From: a bacterium | Lineage (GTDB): Bacteria > Cyanobacteriota > Vampirovibrionia > Gastranaerophilales > Gastranaerophilaceae | Length of the DNA stretch: 58,398 nucleotides | NCBI GenBank assembly: GCA_017942035.1 | Contig: JAGAVG010000083.1 | Coordinates: 1 to 58,398, forward strand | Reading direction: 5' to 3' | Shown here: positions 31,098 through 40,039 of the stretch, piece after piece | Position numbering within the stretch: position 1 is the stretch's first letter | Layout of the letters: each line of letters begins with the position of its first letter | Notes under the pieces: model-generated | The model's input: only the letters and a program-made list of their open reading frames with translations | Database searches by the model: none | What the model was told of the DNA's origin: nothing | Translations under genes and position numbers: made by a program

Positions 31098-32318
31098 TTA
31101 TTGTTCAAGTGCTTTCCATTGTTGTGACACGTTATCCAGAACTTTTCGGGTTGAAGTTTTATCAAGCAGAATTTCCTGAACTGCTGAATTTATTAAAATA
31201 TTTACCTCTTTTTGGTTTTTGTCCGGTTTCATTACAGGGTTAATTTTATTTAATTGTCTTGCACTTATTACGCGCGCTTTTGACATCAAATCCTCTTCAT
31301 CATAGTGTGTGTAAAATTCGTTTTTAAGTGTTTCTTTGTTAACGGCAATAATATTTGTAAGTTTTGCAAGCTTGAGTTGGTTTTCGTCATTTGTCAGAAA
31401 TAGCGCGAATTTTAAAGCCTCTTCTTTGTGTTTGGCTCTTTGTGGGATAATGAAATTCATTAGTGAAAAATCGTTCTGTCCGAGTTTGCCTACAATTTGC
31501 GGTGCAACATCGGTATTTTTGTAAGTTGACGGCGCGTTTTCTTTAATCATATTTAAAAAGTTTGCACCGGCAGAGAAAAATACAATCTTTTCGGCCATAT
31601 ATTTCTCTAACGCTTCGCTGTGTGTTAAAGTTATGGATTCTTTCGGGATTAAATCATTCTGATAAAGTTTTTTGAAAAACTCGAAAACTTCAACCGAACT
31701 TGCACTGTTAATCATATCAAAAGAATTAACTCCGTATTTGTGCAGAATTTTTGCCATAGTGTCGTTTTCTGTGATATTTGGAAGATAAACATACGCACCG
31801 GTCTTGGCTTTAATCTGCGGTGCAATTTTACCTAAATCTTCATAAGTTTGCGGCAAATTTGCTCCGGCTTTTTTTACAAGATTTTTGTTGTAAATTGTTA
31901 TCGCAGAAGTTGCATACCAGGGAATTGAATAGAGTTTGTCATTAACCTTCAACGCTTCAAGAATTTCTTTGTTAAATTGTGAAATCTCCGGTGTATTTAT
32001 TTCGTATAAAGCGCCTCTTTGTGCTAAAAGGTTTGTGAAATCAGGGTTAAGATTAATCAAATCCGGCGGATTGTCAGAAAGAATGCTTGCAAGCGTTCTT
32101 TTTTCACCTTCCGAAAACGGAACATCAATCCATTTGATTTTTATTTCAGGATTTTCTTTTTCAAAATCTGAAATAACTCCGTTCATATATTCTGAAAAAT
32201 TGCTCATTTGAAGCGTCCAGAAAACAACTTCTTCATTTGTCGGCTTTTGTGTTTTCATAAAACAAAAAGACAAAGCCCAAACGATTATAATTAATGATAT
32301 TAAGACGATTTTTTTCAT
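31098..32318 (-). CDS. Extracellular solute-binding protein, family 1 (sugar type)
   Basis: 406 aa. N-terminal signal MKKIVLISLIIIVWALSFCF; the Cys is not in a canonical lipobox, so it could be a membrane anchor or an atypical lipoprotein. The mature protein shows the family opening VVFWTLQMSNFSEYMNGVIS and FEKENPEIKIKW near 30-65, DLINLNPDFTNLLAQRG near 90, and IPWYATSAITIYNKNLVKKA near 127. No permease genes adjoin. AGGAG lies before ATG. It is divergent from rarA, with 38 bp between starts. Confidence 0.87.
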   Translation of the reverse strand: MKKIVLISLIIIVWALSFCFMKTQKPTNEEVVFWTLQMSNFSEYMNGVISDFEKENPEIKIKWIDVPFSEGEKRTLASILSDNPPDLINLNPDFTNLLAQRGALYEINTPEISQFNKEILEALKVNDKLYSIPWYATSAITIYNKNLVKKAGANLPQTYEDLGKIAPQIKAKTGAYVYLPNITENDTMAKILHKYGVNSFDMINSASSVEVFEFFKKLYQNDLIPKESITLTHSEALEKYMAEKIVFFSAGANFLNMIKENAPSTYKNTDVAPQIVGKLGQNDFSLMNFIIPQRAKHKEEALKFALFLTNDENQLKLAKLTNIIAVNKETLKNEFYTHYDEEDLMSKARVISARQLNKINPVMKPDKNQKEVNILINSAVQEILLDKTSTRKVLDNVSQQWKALEQ

Positions 32319-32344
32319 AATTTCTCCTAAACTTAATTATATGC

Positions 32345-32350
32345 TACAAT
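32345..32350 (+). promoter_or_regulatory. Extended -10 of rarA, leaderless
   Basis: TACAAT preceded by TG at -1 spacing (TATGCTACAAT), ending 6 nt before the ATG at 32357. No clear -35. The reverse strand carries TATAAT for the solute-binding gene in the same 38-bp gap. Confidence 0.55.
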
Positions 32351-32356
32351 TAAGTT

Positions 32357-33589
32357 ATGAACAACTTATTTACAGAACTTGAAAATCAGAATAAACAAAT
32401 TCCGCTGGCGGAGCTTTTGCGCCCGAAAACTCTTGAAGATTTTATGGGGCAAAGTAATGTTATTTCTGACAGAAGCCCGCTTTTGAATTTGTTAAAGACA
32501 AACCGTCTGTTCTCGCTTATTTTATGGGGAACTCCGGGCTGCGGAAAAACGACCCTTGCCCGATTAATTGCGACTAAAACAAATGCAAATTTCATTGAGA
32601 TTTCGGCAGTAACCTCAGGAGTTAAAGATATTAAAGAGGCGGTTGAAAACGCGAAAATGTCTCTTAGAAGCGGAACAAAAACAATTCTCTTTATTGACGA
32701 AATTCATAGATATTCCAAAACCCAGCAAGATGCCCTTCTGCCGCATCTGGAAAACGGAACCTTGTTTTTAATCGGCTCAACCACTGAAAATCCTTCATTT
32801 CAGGTTGTTCCGGCCTTGTTGTCACGAGTTCAGGTGATAAGATTGAATTCTATTGATGATAAAAGTATGGATAGCATTATAAAAAGAGGGTTTGCGTATC
32901 TTGCGAAAAACTATCTTCCTATGGATTGTGAAACCGGCGCTATTGATTTTATCATTAATCTTGCGCGTGGTGATGCTCGTTATGCCTTGAATGTCGTTGA
33001 GAATGCGTATTTTGCCTCTGATTTAAAAGATGGCCGCCGAAATTTGACGGTGAAAATTATAGAAGAGATTTGCCAGCAGAGGAATACAAGATATTCTGAA
33101 CAGGAACATTATGATTGCGCATCCGCTTTTCAAAAAAGCTTAAGGGGTTCTGATCCGGATGCAGCTATTTATTACCTTGCAAAGATGATTGCGGCGGGTG
33201 AAGATCCGAGATTTATTGCCAGAAGATTGATTGTTTGTGCCTCAGAAGACGTTGGAAATGCTGACCCGATGGCTTTGAATGTTGCGGTGAATGCTTATAA
33301 AGCTGTCGAACTTATCGGACTTCCGGAAGGTAGAATACCGCTTGCGCAGGCCGTTATTTACGTTGCGAAAGCGAAAAAATCAAACGAGGCTGCCTGTGCT
33401 GTTGATGAGGCGTTGAATGATATAAGAAACGGTAAAGATTTTCCGCCCCCGATGCATTTGAGAGATAGCCACTACAAAGACGCGAAAAAATACGGTTTTG
33501 GTGTCGGATATATTTATTCGCATGATGCTCCGGACGTTGAACAGCAGTTTTTGCCGGACGAACTTGTCGGGAAAAAATATACATTCTAA
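32357..33589 (+). CDS. rarA: Replication-associated recombination protein A (MgsA/RarA)
   Basis: AAA+ ATPase acting at stalled replication forks. 410 aa. Walker A WGTPGCGKTT (57-66), Walker B LFIDEIHRYSK (111-121), sensor 1 GSTTENPSF near 138, arginine finger LLSR near 153, and C-terminal MgsA region including EDVGNADPMALNVAVNAY and PPPMHLRD. Full-length and intact. Confidence 0.94.
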   Translation: MNNLFTELENQNKQIPLAELLRPKTLEDFMGQSNVISDRSPLLNLLKTNRLFSLILWGTPGCGKTTLARLIATKTNANFIEISAVTSGVKDIKEAVENAKMSLRSGTKTILFIDEIHRYSKTQQDALLPHLENGTLFLIGSTTENPSFQVVPALLSRVQVIRLNSIDDKSMDSIIKRGFAYLAKNYLPMDCETGAIDFIINLARGDARYALNVVENAYFASDLKDGRRNLTVKIIEEICQQRNTRYSEQEHYDCASAFQKSLRGSDPDAAIYYLAKMIAAGEDPRFIARRLIVCASEDVGNADPMALNVAVNAYKAVELIGLPEGRIPLAQAVIYVAKAKKSNEAACAVDEALNDIRNGKDFPPPMHLRDSHYKDAKKYGFGVGYIYSHDAPDVEQQFLPDELVGKKYTF

Positions 33590-33647
33590 GCTAATTTTAT
33601 CAAATTAATTGTTGTGTTTCAATCAACCTGCTTTTCTTTTCTAGTAG

Positions 33648-33971
33648 TTAAAGGCTATAATTACGGATTAACTTTATAAAATCTTTTATAAGTTTTATTT
33701 GTGTATCAGAAAGACCAACGAGAGAATCTGTTATTTGTTCAATATCGCTAGACTTTTCACTACCATATCTCAATAATTCAAGCGGTGTCAAGTTAAAAGC
33801 AGCACATATTTTGTCAATGGTGCTTGATTTAGGTGAATGCCTGTTGTATTCCAAATTTCTATAATTATCAGTACTTAATCCGCATTTTTCGCTAAATTTT
33901 TCTTGAGTCATATCAAGACTCAATCGCAAGTTTTTAATTGATTTGTTAATTAACTCTTGAAAATCTGTCAT
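33648..33971 (-). CDS. XRE-family regulator
   Basis: 107 aa. Cro/C1 helix-turn-helix NLRLSLDMTQEKFSEKCGLS and NYRNLEYNRHSPKSSTID in residues 14-65, then a short helical C-terminal part that may dimerise. Divergent from the SLOG-like gene at 34065 with 93 bp between; both promoters should lie in that gap. Confidence 0.83.
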   Translation of the reverse strand: MTDFQELINKSIKNLRLSLDMTQEKFSEKCGLSTDNYRNLEYNRHSPKSSTIDKICAAFNLTPLELLRYGSEKSSDIEQITDSLVGLSDTQIKLIKDFIKLIRNYSL

Positions 33972-34052
33972 GCATATAGAGTAATTGATAAAGTTACAAA
34001 TTATAAGTGTCCTAGTTTACGAATTTATCTGTTAATTAAAACTGGTTTATGT

Positions 34053-34058
34053 TATACT
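34053..34058 (+). promoter_or_regulatory. Extended -10 of SLOG gene, leaderless
   Basis: TATACT preceded by TG (TGTTATACT), ending 6 nt before ATG at 34065. Confidence 0.6.
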
Positions 34059-34064
34059 GTAGGT

Positions 34065-34511
34065 ATGGACAAAAAAACTTGTTTTTTTATGGGGAATAAA
34101 CATACTCCTGGTAGCATTAAAGAATCTTTAATAGAGGCGGTTGAAACACATATAACAGAATACGGTGTCAATATATTTGTTGTTGGCCGTTATGGAGATT
34201 TTGATAGTTTAGTTAAACCTGTTTTGAGGGAGGCAAAGAAACGTCACCCAGAGATTCTATTATATTTGCTTGCCCCATATGCACTTATTCAGCAAATAGA
34301 AACTCCAATAGATTTTGATGGAACTCTTTATCCAGAAGGCATGGAGACTGTGCCTAAACCTCTTGCTATTGTTCAAGCAAATCGAAAAATGATAGAGCGA
34401 AGTGAGTACTTAATTACATATAGCCACAAGTCTTTTGGTAACACTCAAAAAATTGTAGAATATGCACAAAGGCGTGAGAAAAAGGGATTAATTAAAGTAA
34501 CATTCTTGTAA
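34065..34511 (+). CDS. SLOG/YpsA-like (DUF1273-type) protein
   Basis: 148 aa. Start at 34065 set by the -10 box; the open frame extends further upstream without a ribosome site. Pattern: TCFFMGNKHTPGSIKESLIE at the N terminus, FVVGRYGDFDSLVKPVLREA near 38-58, YLLAPYALIQ, and SEYLITYSHKSFGNTQKIVE near the end. This is the Rossmann-like YpsA/DUF1273 layout, a group proposed to bind nucleotide ligands. Cellular role unknown. Confidence 0.75.
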   Translation: MDKKTCFFMGNKHTPGSIKESLIEAVETHITEYGVNIFVVGRYGDFDSLVKPVLREAKKRHPEILLYLLAPYALIQQIETPIDFDGTLYPEGMETVPKPLAIVQANRKMIERSEYLITYSHKSFGNTQKIVEYAQRREKKGLIKVTFL

Positions 34512-34677
34512 TACAATATGGTTACTATCGGCCTTTTGTGTGTTTACAGACAGGCCGGTTAATGCTAATGGGGGTATTTTTTTAATCTATTATTTTGGTA
34601 TTAGCTTGTAGGTGCAATTTGTTGCATTTAAAATGTCGAATTTACTAAACCTGTTTTGTATGTTAACATGTTTACAA

Positions 34678-35082
34678 ATGAACAGATTTTTGGATTTTTT
34701 ATTTGTTATTAAAAATGAATTTTTATCGTATTTTGTGCCTGAAAAAGTAGAGTATGAGATTACCGGTGAGTGCAAAAAATGCGGCAAATGCTGCAATTAC
34801 ATGTACAGTTATGACACTTACACAGAGAAAGAATTCAAGATTATGCAATTTCTTTTTCCGAAATACAAACGATTTTACATAAAAGGCAAAGATGAAGAAG
34901 GCAATTTTATTTTTGCGTGCAAAATGGTCACAAAAGACGGGCTTTGTTCGGATTACAAGCACCGTTTGAGGATGTGTAAAAATTATCCGGCAAAGAAAAT
35001 TTTTTACCCTGCGCAACTTCATGAAGGCTGCGGTTACAAAATTAAAACAAAATCTTTTGAAGAATATTTAAATAAGGATTAA
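34678..35082 (+). CDS. YkgJ-type Cys-cluster protein
   Basis: 134 aa from ATG 34678 (the frame is open to 34612). Contains the zinc/iron-chelating YkgJ pattern: CKKCGKCCNYM near 35-45, FACKMVTKDGLCSDYKHRLR near 83-102, then CKNYP and GCGYK. The N-terminal 20 residues are hydrophobic (FLDFLFVIKNEFLSYF). A TAACAT box 8 nt before the ATG may make it leaderless. It overlaps the convergent pcrA by 4 bp. Confidence 0.8.
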   Translation: MNRFLDFLFVIKNEFLSYFVPEKVEYEITGECKKCGKCCNYMYSYDTYTEKEFKIMQFLFPKYKRFYIKGKDEEGNFIFACKMVTKDGLCSDYKHRLRMCKNYPAKKIFYPAQLHEGCGYKIKTKSFEEYLNKD

Positions 35083-37652
35083 ATTTTTTTCAATTTTGCG
35101 TATGCCGCATCCATAGCTTTTTTGCCAAGTTTGCCGAAATCTATTTTATACATTGTGCTATCACCGATTTGTTCAACATCTGTGATATGTCCGATACCAA
35201 GTTTTTCGTGGAAAACCCTTTCGCCCGCTTTAAATATATATTCAATCGGTTTTTCTCTTTCAGCGTCAAGCTTTTGTTTTTCAATTAATTGAGCTTCTTC
35301 TTGTTTCTTCTGCTCTTCAATCATTCTTTTGATTGCGTTATCTTTGAAGAAGTTTTTAGCGGCCGCTTCTGCCCTTTCCTGATTAACCTTAGATTTCACA
35401 AGAACAGTTCTTTGAGGGGTTCTTTTCGGCTGTGAGTAATAAGAATTATTTCCATAAGAAGGTGTTTTTACTTCCGGCCTGTTGGAACTTCCGCCATAAT
35501 TTGATTTGTTCGGATTTGTATTGGTCGAAAGTCCTTTTGAAGACGGTGCGACAAAACCTTTACCAAACCCGCTCGACGGCTTTATATATCCGTAACTGTC
35601 CGATTGTGCGGCAGAGTATGAAAAATCAGATTTTCCGGTTTTTGCTTTAGATACAGCATTACGGAAAGTCGAGCTGTCATGGGTGCTTCCTTCAAATCCA
35701 ACTTTGTTCATCAATTGAGGCGGAATTTCTTCAATAAATCTTGAAGGGTTGTAATATTTGTATTCTCCCCACATCTGACGGCGTTTTGCACTTGTAAGGT
35801 AAAGTTTTTCTTCCGCACGGGTAACTCCAACATACATAAGTCGTCGCTCTTCCTCCATTTCGGAAGGAATGTTAAATGTGCGCTGATGCGGAAAAATTCC
35901 CTCATCCATACCTGCCAAAAATACTACCGGAAATTCCAAACCTTTTGCGGAATGCAGGGTCATCAAGGTTACGTTGTTTGAAATATCGTCCATTCCGTCA
36001 ATGTCAGACACGAGGGCAACCTGTTGGAGAAATTCTCCCAGAACGTTATTTTCATCTTCGGCTTTGAATTCTCCCGCAACGTTTACAAGTTCTTGAAGGT
36101 TTTCAATATCTGCTTCGCTTTCCGGTGTATCCTGTCTTTGAAGTTCAGCCAGATAGCCTGTTTTTTCGATAACAAGGGTTACAAAATCTTGAAGGCTGTA
36201 GCTTTTTTCCGCATCTTTAAATTTCACGATAAGCGTTGCAAATTCTTTCAATTTTGCTCTTGTTCTTGGCGGCATTTCGTTAAAATCGTCAATATGTTTT
36301 ACGGCCTCAAAAAGACTTTCATCATTTTTGTCCGCAAATTCAGAAAGCGATTTAATCGTTGTGTCACCGATTGCACGTTTCGGAACATTTACAATACGTC
36401 TGAAACTCTGCGAATCATCAGTATTATAGATAAGTTTCAAATATGCAATTATATCTTTGACCTCTTTTCGGTCGTAGAATTTTAAGCCGCCGTAAATTTT
36501 ATACGGAACTCCGGCCGCCATACAAGCTTCTTCTAAAGAACGTGACTGAGAATTTGTGCGGTAAAGGATTGCGTAATTGTTATAATCTCCGCCGCTATCC
36601 TGCTTAATTCTGCTTACAATAAAATTGGCCTCATCCGCTTCATCCTGCGCTTCAAAGTAATCTATAAGCTCGCCTTCGCCCTTATTTGAATAAAGAACTT
36701 TTTCAACGCGCTCTTCGTTATTTTCAATAATTGCGTTTGCAACATTCAAAATATTTGCAGTTGAGCGGTAATTTTGTTCAAGTTTGATTAGCTTTGTATT
36801 CGGATAATCTTTTTGAAAATTCATAATAATCGTGAAATCTGCACCGCGCCATGAATAAATCGACTGGTCAACGTCTCCCACAACGCATAAAGAACGTTCC
36901 GGCGGAATTTCTTTACAAAGGTTGGTATAGAGCATTGTCACAAGATTATATTGCGCAAGGTTTGTGTCCTGATACTCGTCAACAAGAATGTGGCGGAAAC
37001 GCTCGTAATACTCGTTTCGAACCTCTTTGCTCTGCTCAAGAAGTTTTACCGTCAGCATCAACATATCGTCAAAATCTATCGCATTATTATTATTTAAAGT
37101 GTTTTCATACTCTTCAAAAATCTGCGCTATTTTTTGAGATTTGAAATCTCTCGCAAAAGTTGCAAAGGTATAAGCGTCCTGCATTTTATTTTTCGCGTTG
37201 GAAATAATTGATTTTACAAGCTTTGGCGCGTAAAGTTTTTCATCAAGGTTTAATTTTTTTACAGCCTGTTTGATAACGGCATTTGTGTCGTTGTCATCGT
37301 AAATTGTAAAATTTTTATCCAATTTTTTGCCCGACTGAAAATTATATCTGTCGATATTTTCTCTCAAAATCCTTCCGCAAATTCCGTGAAAAGTTCCGAC
37401 CCACATGTATTTCACTGTATTTTCGCCGAGAATATTTCCGAGACGTTCTTTCATCTCTCTTGCGGCCTTATTTGTAAAGGTTACGGCGAGAATATTTCGA
37501 GGCATGACACCATTTTGTATTAAATAAGCAATTCTGCTTGTTAAAACTTTAGTTTTTCCGGAACCCGCTCCGGCAAGGATTAAAAGCGGCCCTTGTGTCG
37601 TCTGTACGGCTTCTTTTTGCTCTTTATTAAGATTATCCAACAAATTTTCCAT
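35079..37652 (-). CDS. pcrA: UvrD/PcrA-type DNA helicase
   Basis: SF1A 3'-5' helicase for repair and displacing RecA or RNA polymerase. 857 aa, within range with its C-terminal extension. Walker A LAGAGSGKTK near 28-37, VDEYQDTN near 222, GDVDQSIYSWRGAD, QNYRSTANILN, TLMTLHSAKGLEFP near 560, and VGVTRAEEKLYL. Residues 660-770 are a low-complexity linker rich in Ser/Asn/Gly. The last 55 residues form the Tudor-like RNA polymerase-binding domain (FKAGERVFHEKLGIGHI). Confidence 0.95.
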   Translation of the reverse strand: MENLLDNLNKEQKEAVQTTQGPLLILAGAGSGKTKVLTSRIAYLIQNGVMPRNILAVTFTNKAAREMKERLGNILGENTVKYMWVGTFHGICGRILRENIDRYNFQSGKKLDKNFTIYDDNDTNAVIKQAVKKLNLDEKLYAPKLVKSIISNAKNKMQDAYTFATFARDFKSQKIAQIFEEYENTLNNNNAIDFDDMLMLTVKLLEQSKEVRNEYYERFRHILVDEYQDTNLAQYNLVTMLYTNLCKEIPPERSLCVVGDVDQSIYSWRGADFTIIMNFQKDYPNTKLIKLEQNYRSTANILNVANAIIENNEERVEKVLYSNKGEGELIDYFEAQDEADEANFIVSRIKQDSGGDYNNYAILYRTNSQSRSLEEACMAAGVPYKIYGGLKFYDRKEVKDIIAYLKLIYNTDDSQSFRRIVNVPKRAIGDTTIKSLSEFADKNDESLFEAVKHIDDFNEMPPRTRAKLKEFATLIVKFKDAEKSYSLQDFVTLVIEKTGYLAELQRQDTPESEADIENLQELVNVAGEFKAEDENNVLGEFLQQVALVSDIDGMDDISNNVTLMTLHSAKGLEFPVVFLAGMDEGIFPHQRTFNIPSEMEEERRLMYVGVTRAEEKLYLTSAKRRQMWGEYKYYNPSRFIEEIPPQLMNKVGFEGSTHDSSTFRNAVSKAKTGKSDFSYSAAQSDSYGYIKPSSGFGKGFVAPSSKGLSTNTNPNKSNYGGSSNRPEVKTPSYGNNSYYSQPKRTPQRTVLVKSKVNQERAEAAAKNFFKDNAIKRMIEEQKKQEEAQLIEKQKLDAEREKPIEYIFKAGERVFHEKLGIGHITDVEQIGDSTMYKIDFGKLGKKAMDAAYAKLKKI

Positions 37653-37746
37653 CTATACTCTTCCCAAAATCAAAAATTTATGCTATAATATAGCATAATC
37701 GAAAAAAATATATATTGCAATTAGAAAATAGGAGATACAAAGAATT

Positions 37747-38325
37747 ATGTACATGAGTTCTGACAATGATGAAAAAGAAAAACAAAGTTCAATAGTAGTG
37801 CCAATAGATGAAGATTTGGATAAAGTTTCATCAAATTCTCCGGATACAGTTGACGAATTAGCTATGGAATTAGCTACAATTCAACAATCAGCGAAAAAAA
37901 TTGCAATAATCGGCAGCCGAAACCTTCCGATTACTCATCAACAGATGATTGAAACTCTTGCCACAGCTCTTGCAATGCAAGGAAATACGATTATAACCTC
38001 CGGCGGGTCTTCCGGAACTAACGCTGCGGCTATCCGCGGAACTATGAAGGCTAACCCAGATAAATTAAAAGTTATTCTTCCGCAAACTATCGGCCAACAG
38101 CCTAGCGACGTTCAAAACCAGCTTATCGGTGTGCCTAATATCGTTGAGCATTCAGACCGCGCAATGATGACGCTTGCTGATGCTTCACGTATTTGTAACA
38201 GAGAAATTATTGACGACTGCAACCAGTTGATTTGTTTCCTTTCTCATACAAGTAAAACACTTCATAACGCTGTTCAATACGCAGAAGAAGGCCACAAAGT
38301 TATTACTGTTTTCTACTTAGATTAA
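37747..38325 (+). CDS. DprA-like SLOG-fold protein
   Basis: 192 aa. A charged N-terminal tail of about 50 residues, then a Rossmann-like domain: KKIAIIGSRNLPITHQQMIE near 51, GNTIITSGGSSGTNAAAIRG near 79-98, LKVILPQTIGQQPSDVQ, and CNQLICFLSHTSKTLHNAVQ. GSR and SGG-GT blocks match the DprA nucleotide/DNA-binding core, but the protein lacks the DprA C-terminal winged helix. Cyanobacteria carry a similar short form, as far as I recall. A role in DNA uptake or recombination is inference. Confidence 0.75.
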   Translation: MYMSSDNDEKEKQSSIVVPIDEDLDKVSSNSPDTVDELAMELATIQQSAKKIAIIGSRNLPITHQQMIETLATALAMQGNTIITSGGSSGTNAAAIRGTMKANPDKLKVILPQTIGQQPSDVQNQLIGVPNIVEHSDRAMMTLADASRICNREIIDDCNQLICFLSHTSKTLHNAVQYAEEGHKVITVFYLD

Positions 38326-38366
38326 TTAAAGATTTGTAATTTGAGCTTTTAGTTCAATAAAAAGCA

Positions 38367-38405
38367 AAATGAGTGAAACATTTGTTATTTCACTCATTTT
38401 ACGTT
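38367..38405 (+). terminator. Perfect 13-bp stem terminator
   Basis: AAAATGAGTGAAA (38367-38379), 8-nt loop, TTTCACTCATTTT (38388-38400). It ends the DprA-like gene and could work both ways. Confidence 0.85.
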
Positions 38406-38438
38406 TATAAATAAAAATCTGCCAGAGCAAATAAGCTC

Positions 38439-38654
38439 TTATTTTTGTTTTTCTCTAATAGTAATCTCATATCCAAGATAATCAAGAATTTCTTGTACCG
38501 TTTGAAATTTTATACGCTTTTTATTAAATGCATCAGATAAACCGCCATCAACCGGAACTTTATAACCATCAGCCAACAATTTAGCGGTCAACTTTCTCAT
38601 GGATAAACCTTTTCTTAATAATATTATTTTAATTTCCTCATAAATATTAAGCAT
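38439..38654 (-). CDS. Small HTH regulator, leaderless
   Basis: 71 aa: IKIILLRKGLSMRKLTAKLL, GGLSDAFNKKRIKFQTVQEI, resembling small phage-type XRE repressors. TAGACT (minus strand, 38666-38661) ends 6 nt before its ATG, and TTGTCA (38689-38684) sits 17 bp upstream. The promoter is back-to-back with that of the gene at 38756, the two -35 boxes overlapping by 5 bases. Confidence 0.72.
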   Translation of the reverse strand: MLNIYEEIKIILLRKGLSMRKLTAKLLADGYKVPVDGGLSDAFNKKRIKFQTVQEILDYLGYEITIREKQK

Positions 38655-38660
38655 AATAAC

Positions 38661-38732
38661 AGTCTATTTACATTTCTAACAATTGACAAATTTATAAAGC
38701 AATAGTATAATATATCTAATATTATTAGATAT
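38661..38732. promoter_or_regulatory. Overlapping divergent promoters with operator
   Basis: Rightward: TTGACA (38683-38688), 17 bp, TATAAT (38706-38711). Leftward: TTGTCA (38689-38684), 17 bp, TAGACT (38666-38661). A perfect 9-bp-arm inverted repeat, ATATCTAAT-ATT-ATTAGATAT (38712-38732), lies at the rightward transcription start and is a likely operator for the leftward HTH product. The arrangement resembles a repressor switch. Confidence 0.65.
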
Positions 38733-38755
38733 TAAATGATAAATATTACAAATAT

Positions 38756-38986
38756 ATGACAAATATCAATTATGAAATTAATGAAGATGATGATATTTAT
38801 TTGCCTGATAATTTTTGGGATGAATTTAAATTCATATTTTTTATGCTCTGGTATATTTACAAACATTCAAACGAGCGAAAAAATGAATGGAGAAATCTTA
38901 AACGACAAGTTTTGATATATAGCTTTTTGCTCAAACAAGAATGGGGAAAGAGAAGGGGGAATTGTAGTAACAAGTTTGTAGGGTAG
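38756..38986 (+). CDS. Small unknown protein under switch promoter
   Basis: 76 aa. Acidic start (NYEINEDDDIYL), a short aromatic hydrophobic stretch FKFIFFMLWYIYKH near 26-40, then a basic tail. The last codons run into a GGTAGAC palindrome, which supplies the stop, so the original C terminus may be lost. The strong promoter at 38683 is the main reason to call it a gene. No clear ribosome site is present. Confidence 0.45.
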   Translation: MTNINYEINEDDDIYLPDNFWDEFKFIFFMLWYIYKHSNERKNEWRNLKRQVLIYSFLLKQEWGKRRGNCSNKFVG

Positions 38987-38999
38987 ACTTTAGTCTACC
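38982..38999. repeat. GGTAGAC palindrome, copy 4
   Basis: GGTAGACTTTAGTCTACC with GTAG and CCTAC on the flanks, so the palindrome extends to about 26 bp. It overlaps the end of the small gene at 38756. Confidence 0.85.
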
Positions 39000-39051
39000 C
39001 TACTATTAATTTTAGTTTGATAAAACTTACAGATTGATAAAATGCAGAAAG

Positions 39052-39270
39052 TTATGGAATATTTTTCAGTAATTCATTTATATCAATTCCAAAAACTTTA
39101 GAAATGTCATAAACCAAAAATATTGAAGGAGTCTGCATCCCTCTTTCAAGAAGGCTTATTGTGCTTTCACTCACATCTACATATTCAGCAAGTTGTGTCT
39201 GTGTTATTCCTTTACGATAACGCTCAGCTTTTAAATTTCTTGCAAATATCTTATTTCGCTCATCTTTCAT
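39052..39270 (-). CDS. XRE-family regulator, leaderless
   Basis: 72 aa Cro/C1-type repressor: NLKAERYRKGITQTQLAEYV, DVSESTISLLERGMQTPSIF. ATG at 39270 is preferred over 39294 because TATAAT (minus strand, 39282-39277) ends 6 nt before it. Divergent from the pseudopilin at 39372; it may regulate that gene. Confidence 0.82.
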   Translation of the reverse strand: MKDERNKIFARNLKAERYRKGITQTQLAEYVDVSESTISLLERGMQTPSIFLVYDISKVFGIDINELLKNIP

Positions 39271-39371
39271 ACTGAAATTATACTTGCTTGACAAAATTAA
39301 TTTAAGATAATAAACTAATACTAACTAGTAGATTACTACTATTTAGTATTTAAATATTATGAGGATTAATA

Positions 39372-40004
39372 ATGAGAAAAGCTTTTACCTTGGCAGAAGT
39401 TCTTATCACTCTTGGAATAATTGGTATCGTTGCAGCTATGACATTACCCTCAATTATTACAAAATATCGCAGGGCTGTTGTTGAGAATAGGTTGAAAAAG
39501 TTCTATTCTACTATAAATCAGGCTGTTAGATTATCTATAGCCGAACATGAAGAAATTTCTTTTGATACTTCAAATTTGGAAAATAGTAATGATTTTGTAA
39601 TAAAATGGTATAATGAGTATATCCTGAAGTACATGAACGGTATAAAAATTATAGATAATGCAAAAGATTCTAACGGACATACATATGGTATAAAAGTTTT
39701 GATGAATGATGGATCAGGGTTTACATCTTTTTTGTATTCTGCTAATTCCCTCTATCTGTTTTATTGTATAAAAGCTGATAAATCCTGTCCTGTTAATACT
39801 TATGATGGTAAAAACTCATTTTTATTTAGTTATTCCCCGAAAGAAAATGCTTTTTTGAGTTCATATGCTGATAAGCAAACAAATATTAATGAATTAAAAT
39901 ATCATGCTGCATTTGGTTGTTATACAGGAGCAAAACAATATTGTACCCGTTTAATTGAAATTAACGGCTGGAAAATTCCGGATGACTACCCTTGGATTAA
40001 ATAG
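39372..40004 (+). CDS. Pseudopilin with normal short leader
   Basis: 210 aa. Signal MRKA then FTLAEVLITLGIIGIVAAMT; leader only 4 residues, Ala at -1, Glu +5. C-terminal NGWKIPDDYPWIK and a Cys pair (GCYTGAKQYC) resemble the other two pilins. GAGG lies 8 nt upstream. This copy shows what the unexpanded gene looks like; it lacks both the repeat-derived leader and the 165-bp upstream element. Confidence 0.88.
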   Translation: MRKAFTLAEVLITLGIIGIVAAMTLPSIITKYRRAVVENRLKKFYSTINQAVRLSIAEHEEISFDTSNLENSNDFVIKWYNEYILKYMNGIKIIDNAKDSNGHTYGIKVLMNDGSGFTSFLYSANSLYLFYCIKADKSCPVNTYDGKNSFLFSYSPKENAFLSSYADKQTNINELKYHAAFGCYTGAKQYCTRLIEINGWKIPDDYPWIK

Positions 40005-40039
40005 TTTCCGACTTATCTTCTTGATCTCCGGTTTTATCC

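Noticed and set aside
38439-39294. Prophage lysogeny region
   Set aside because: Only small HTH genes are present; no integrase, structural or replication genes lie in the surrounding 20 kb.
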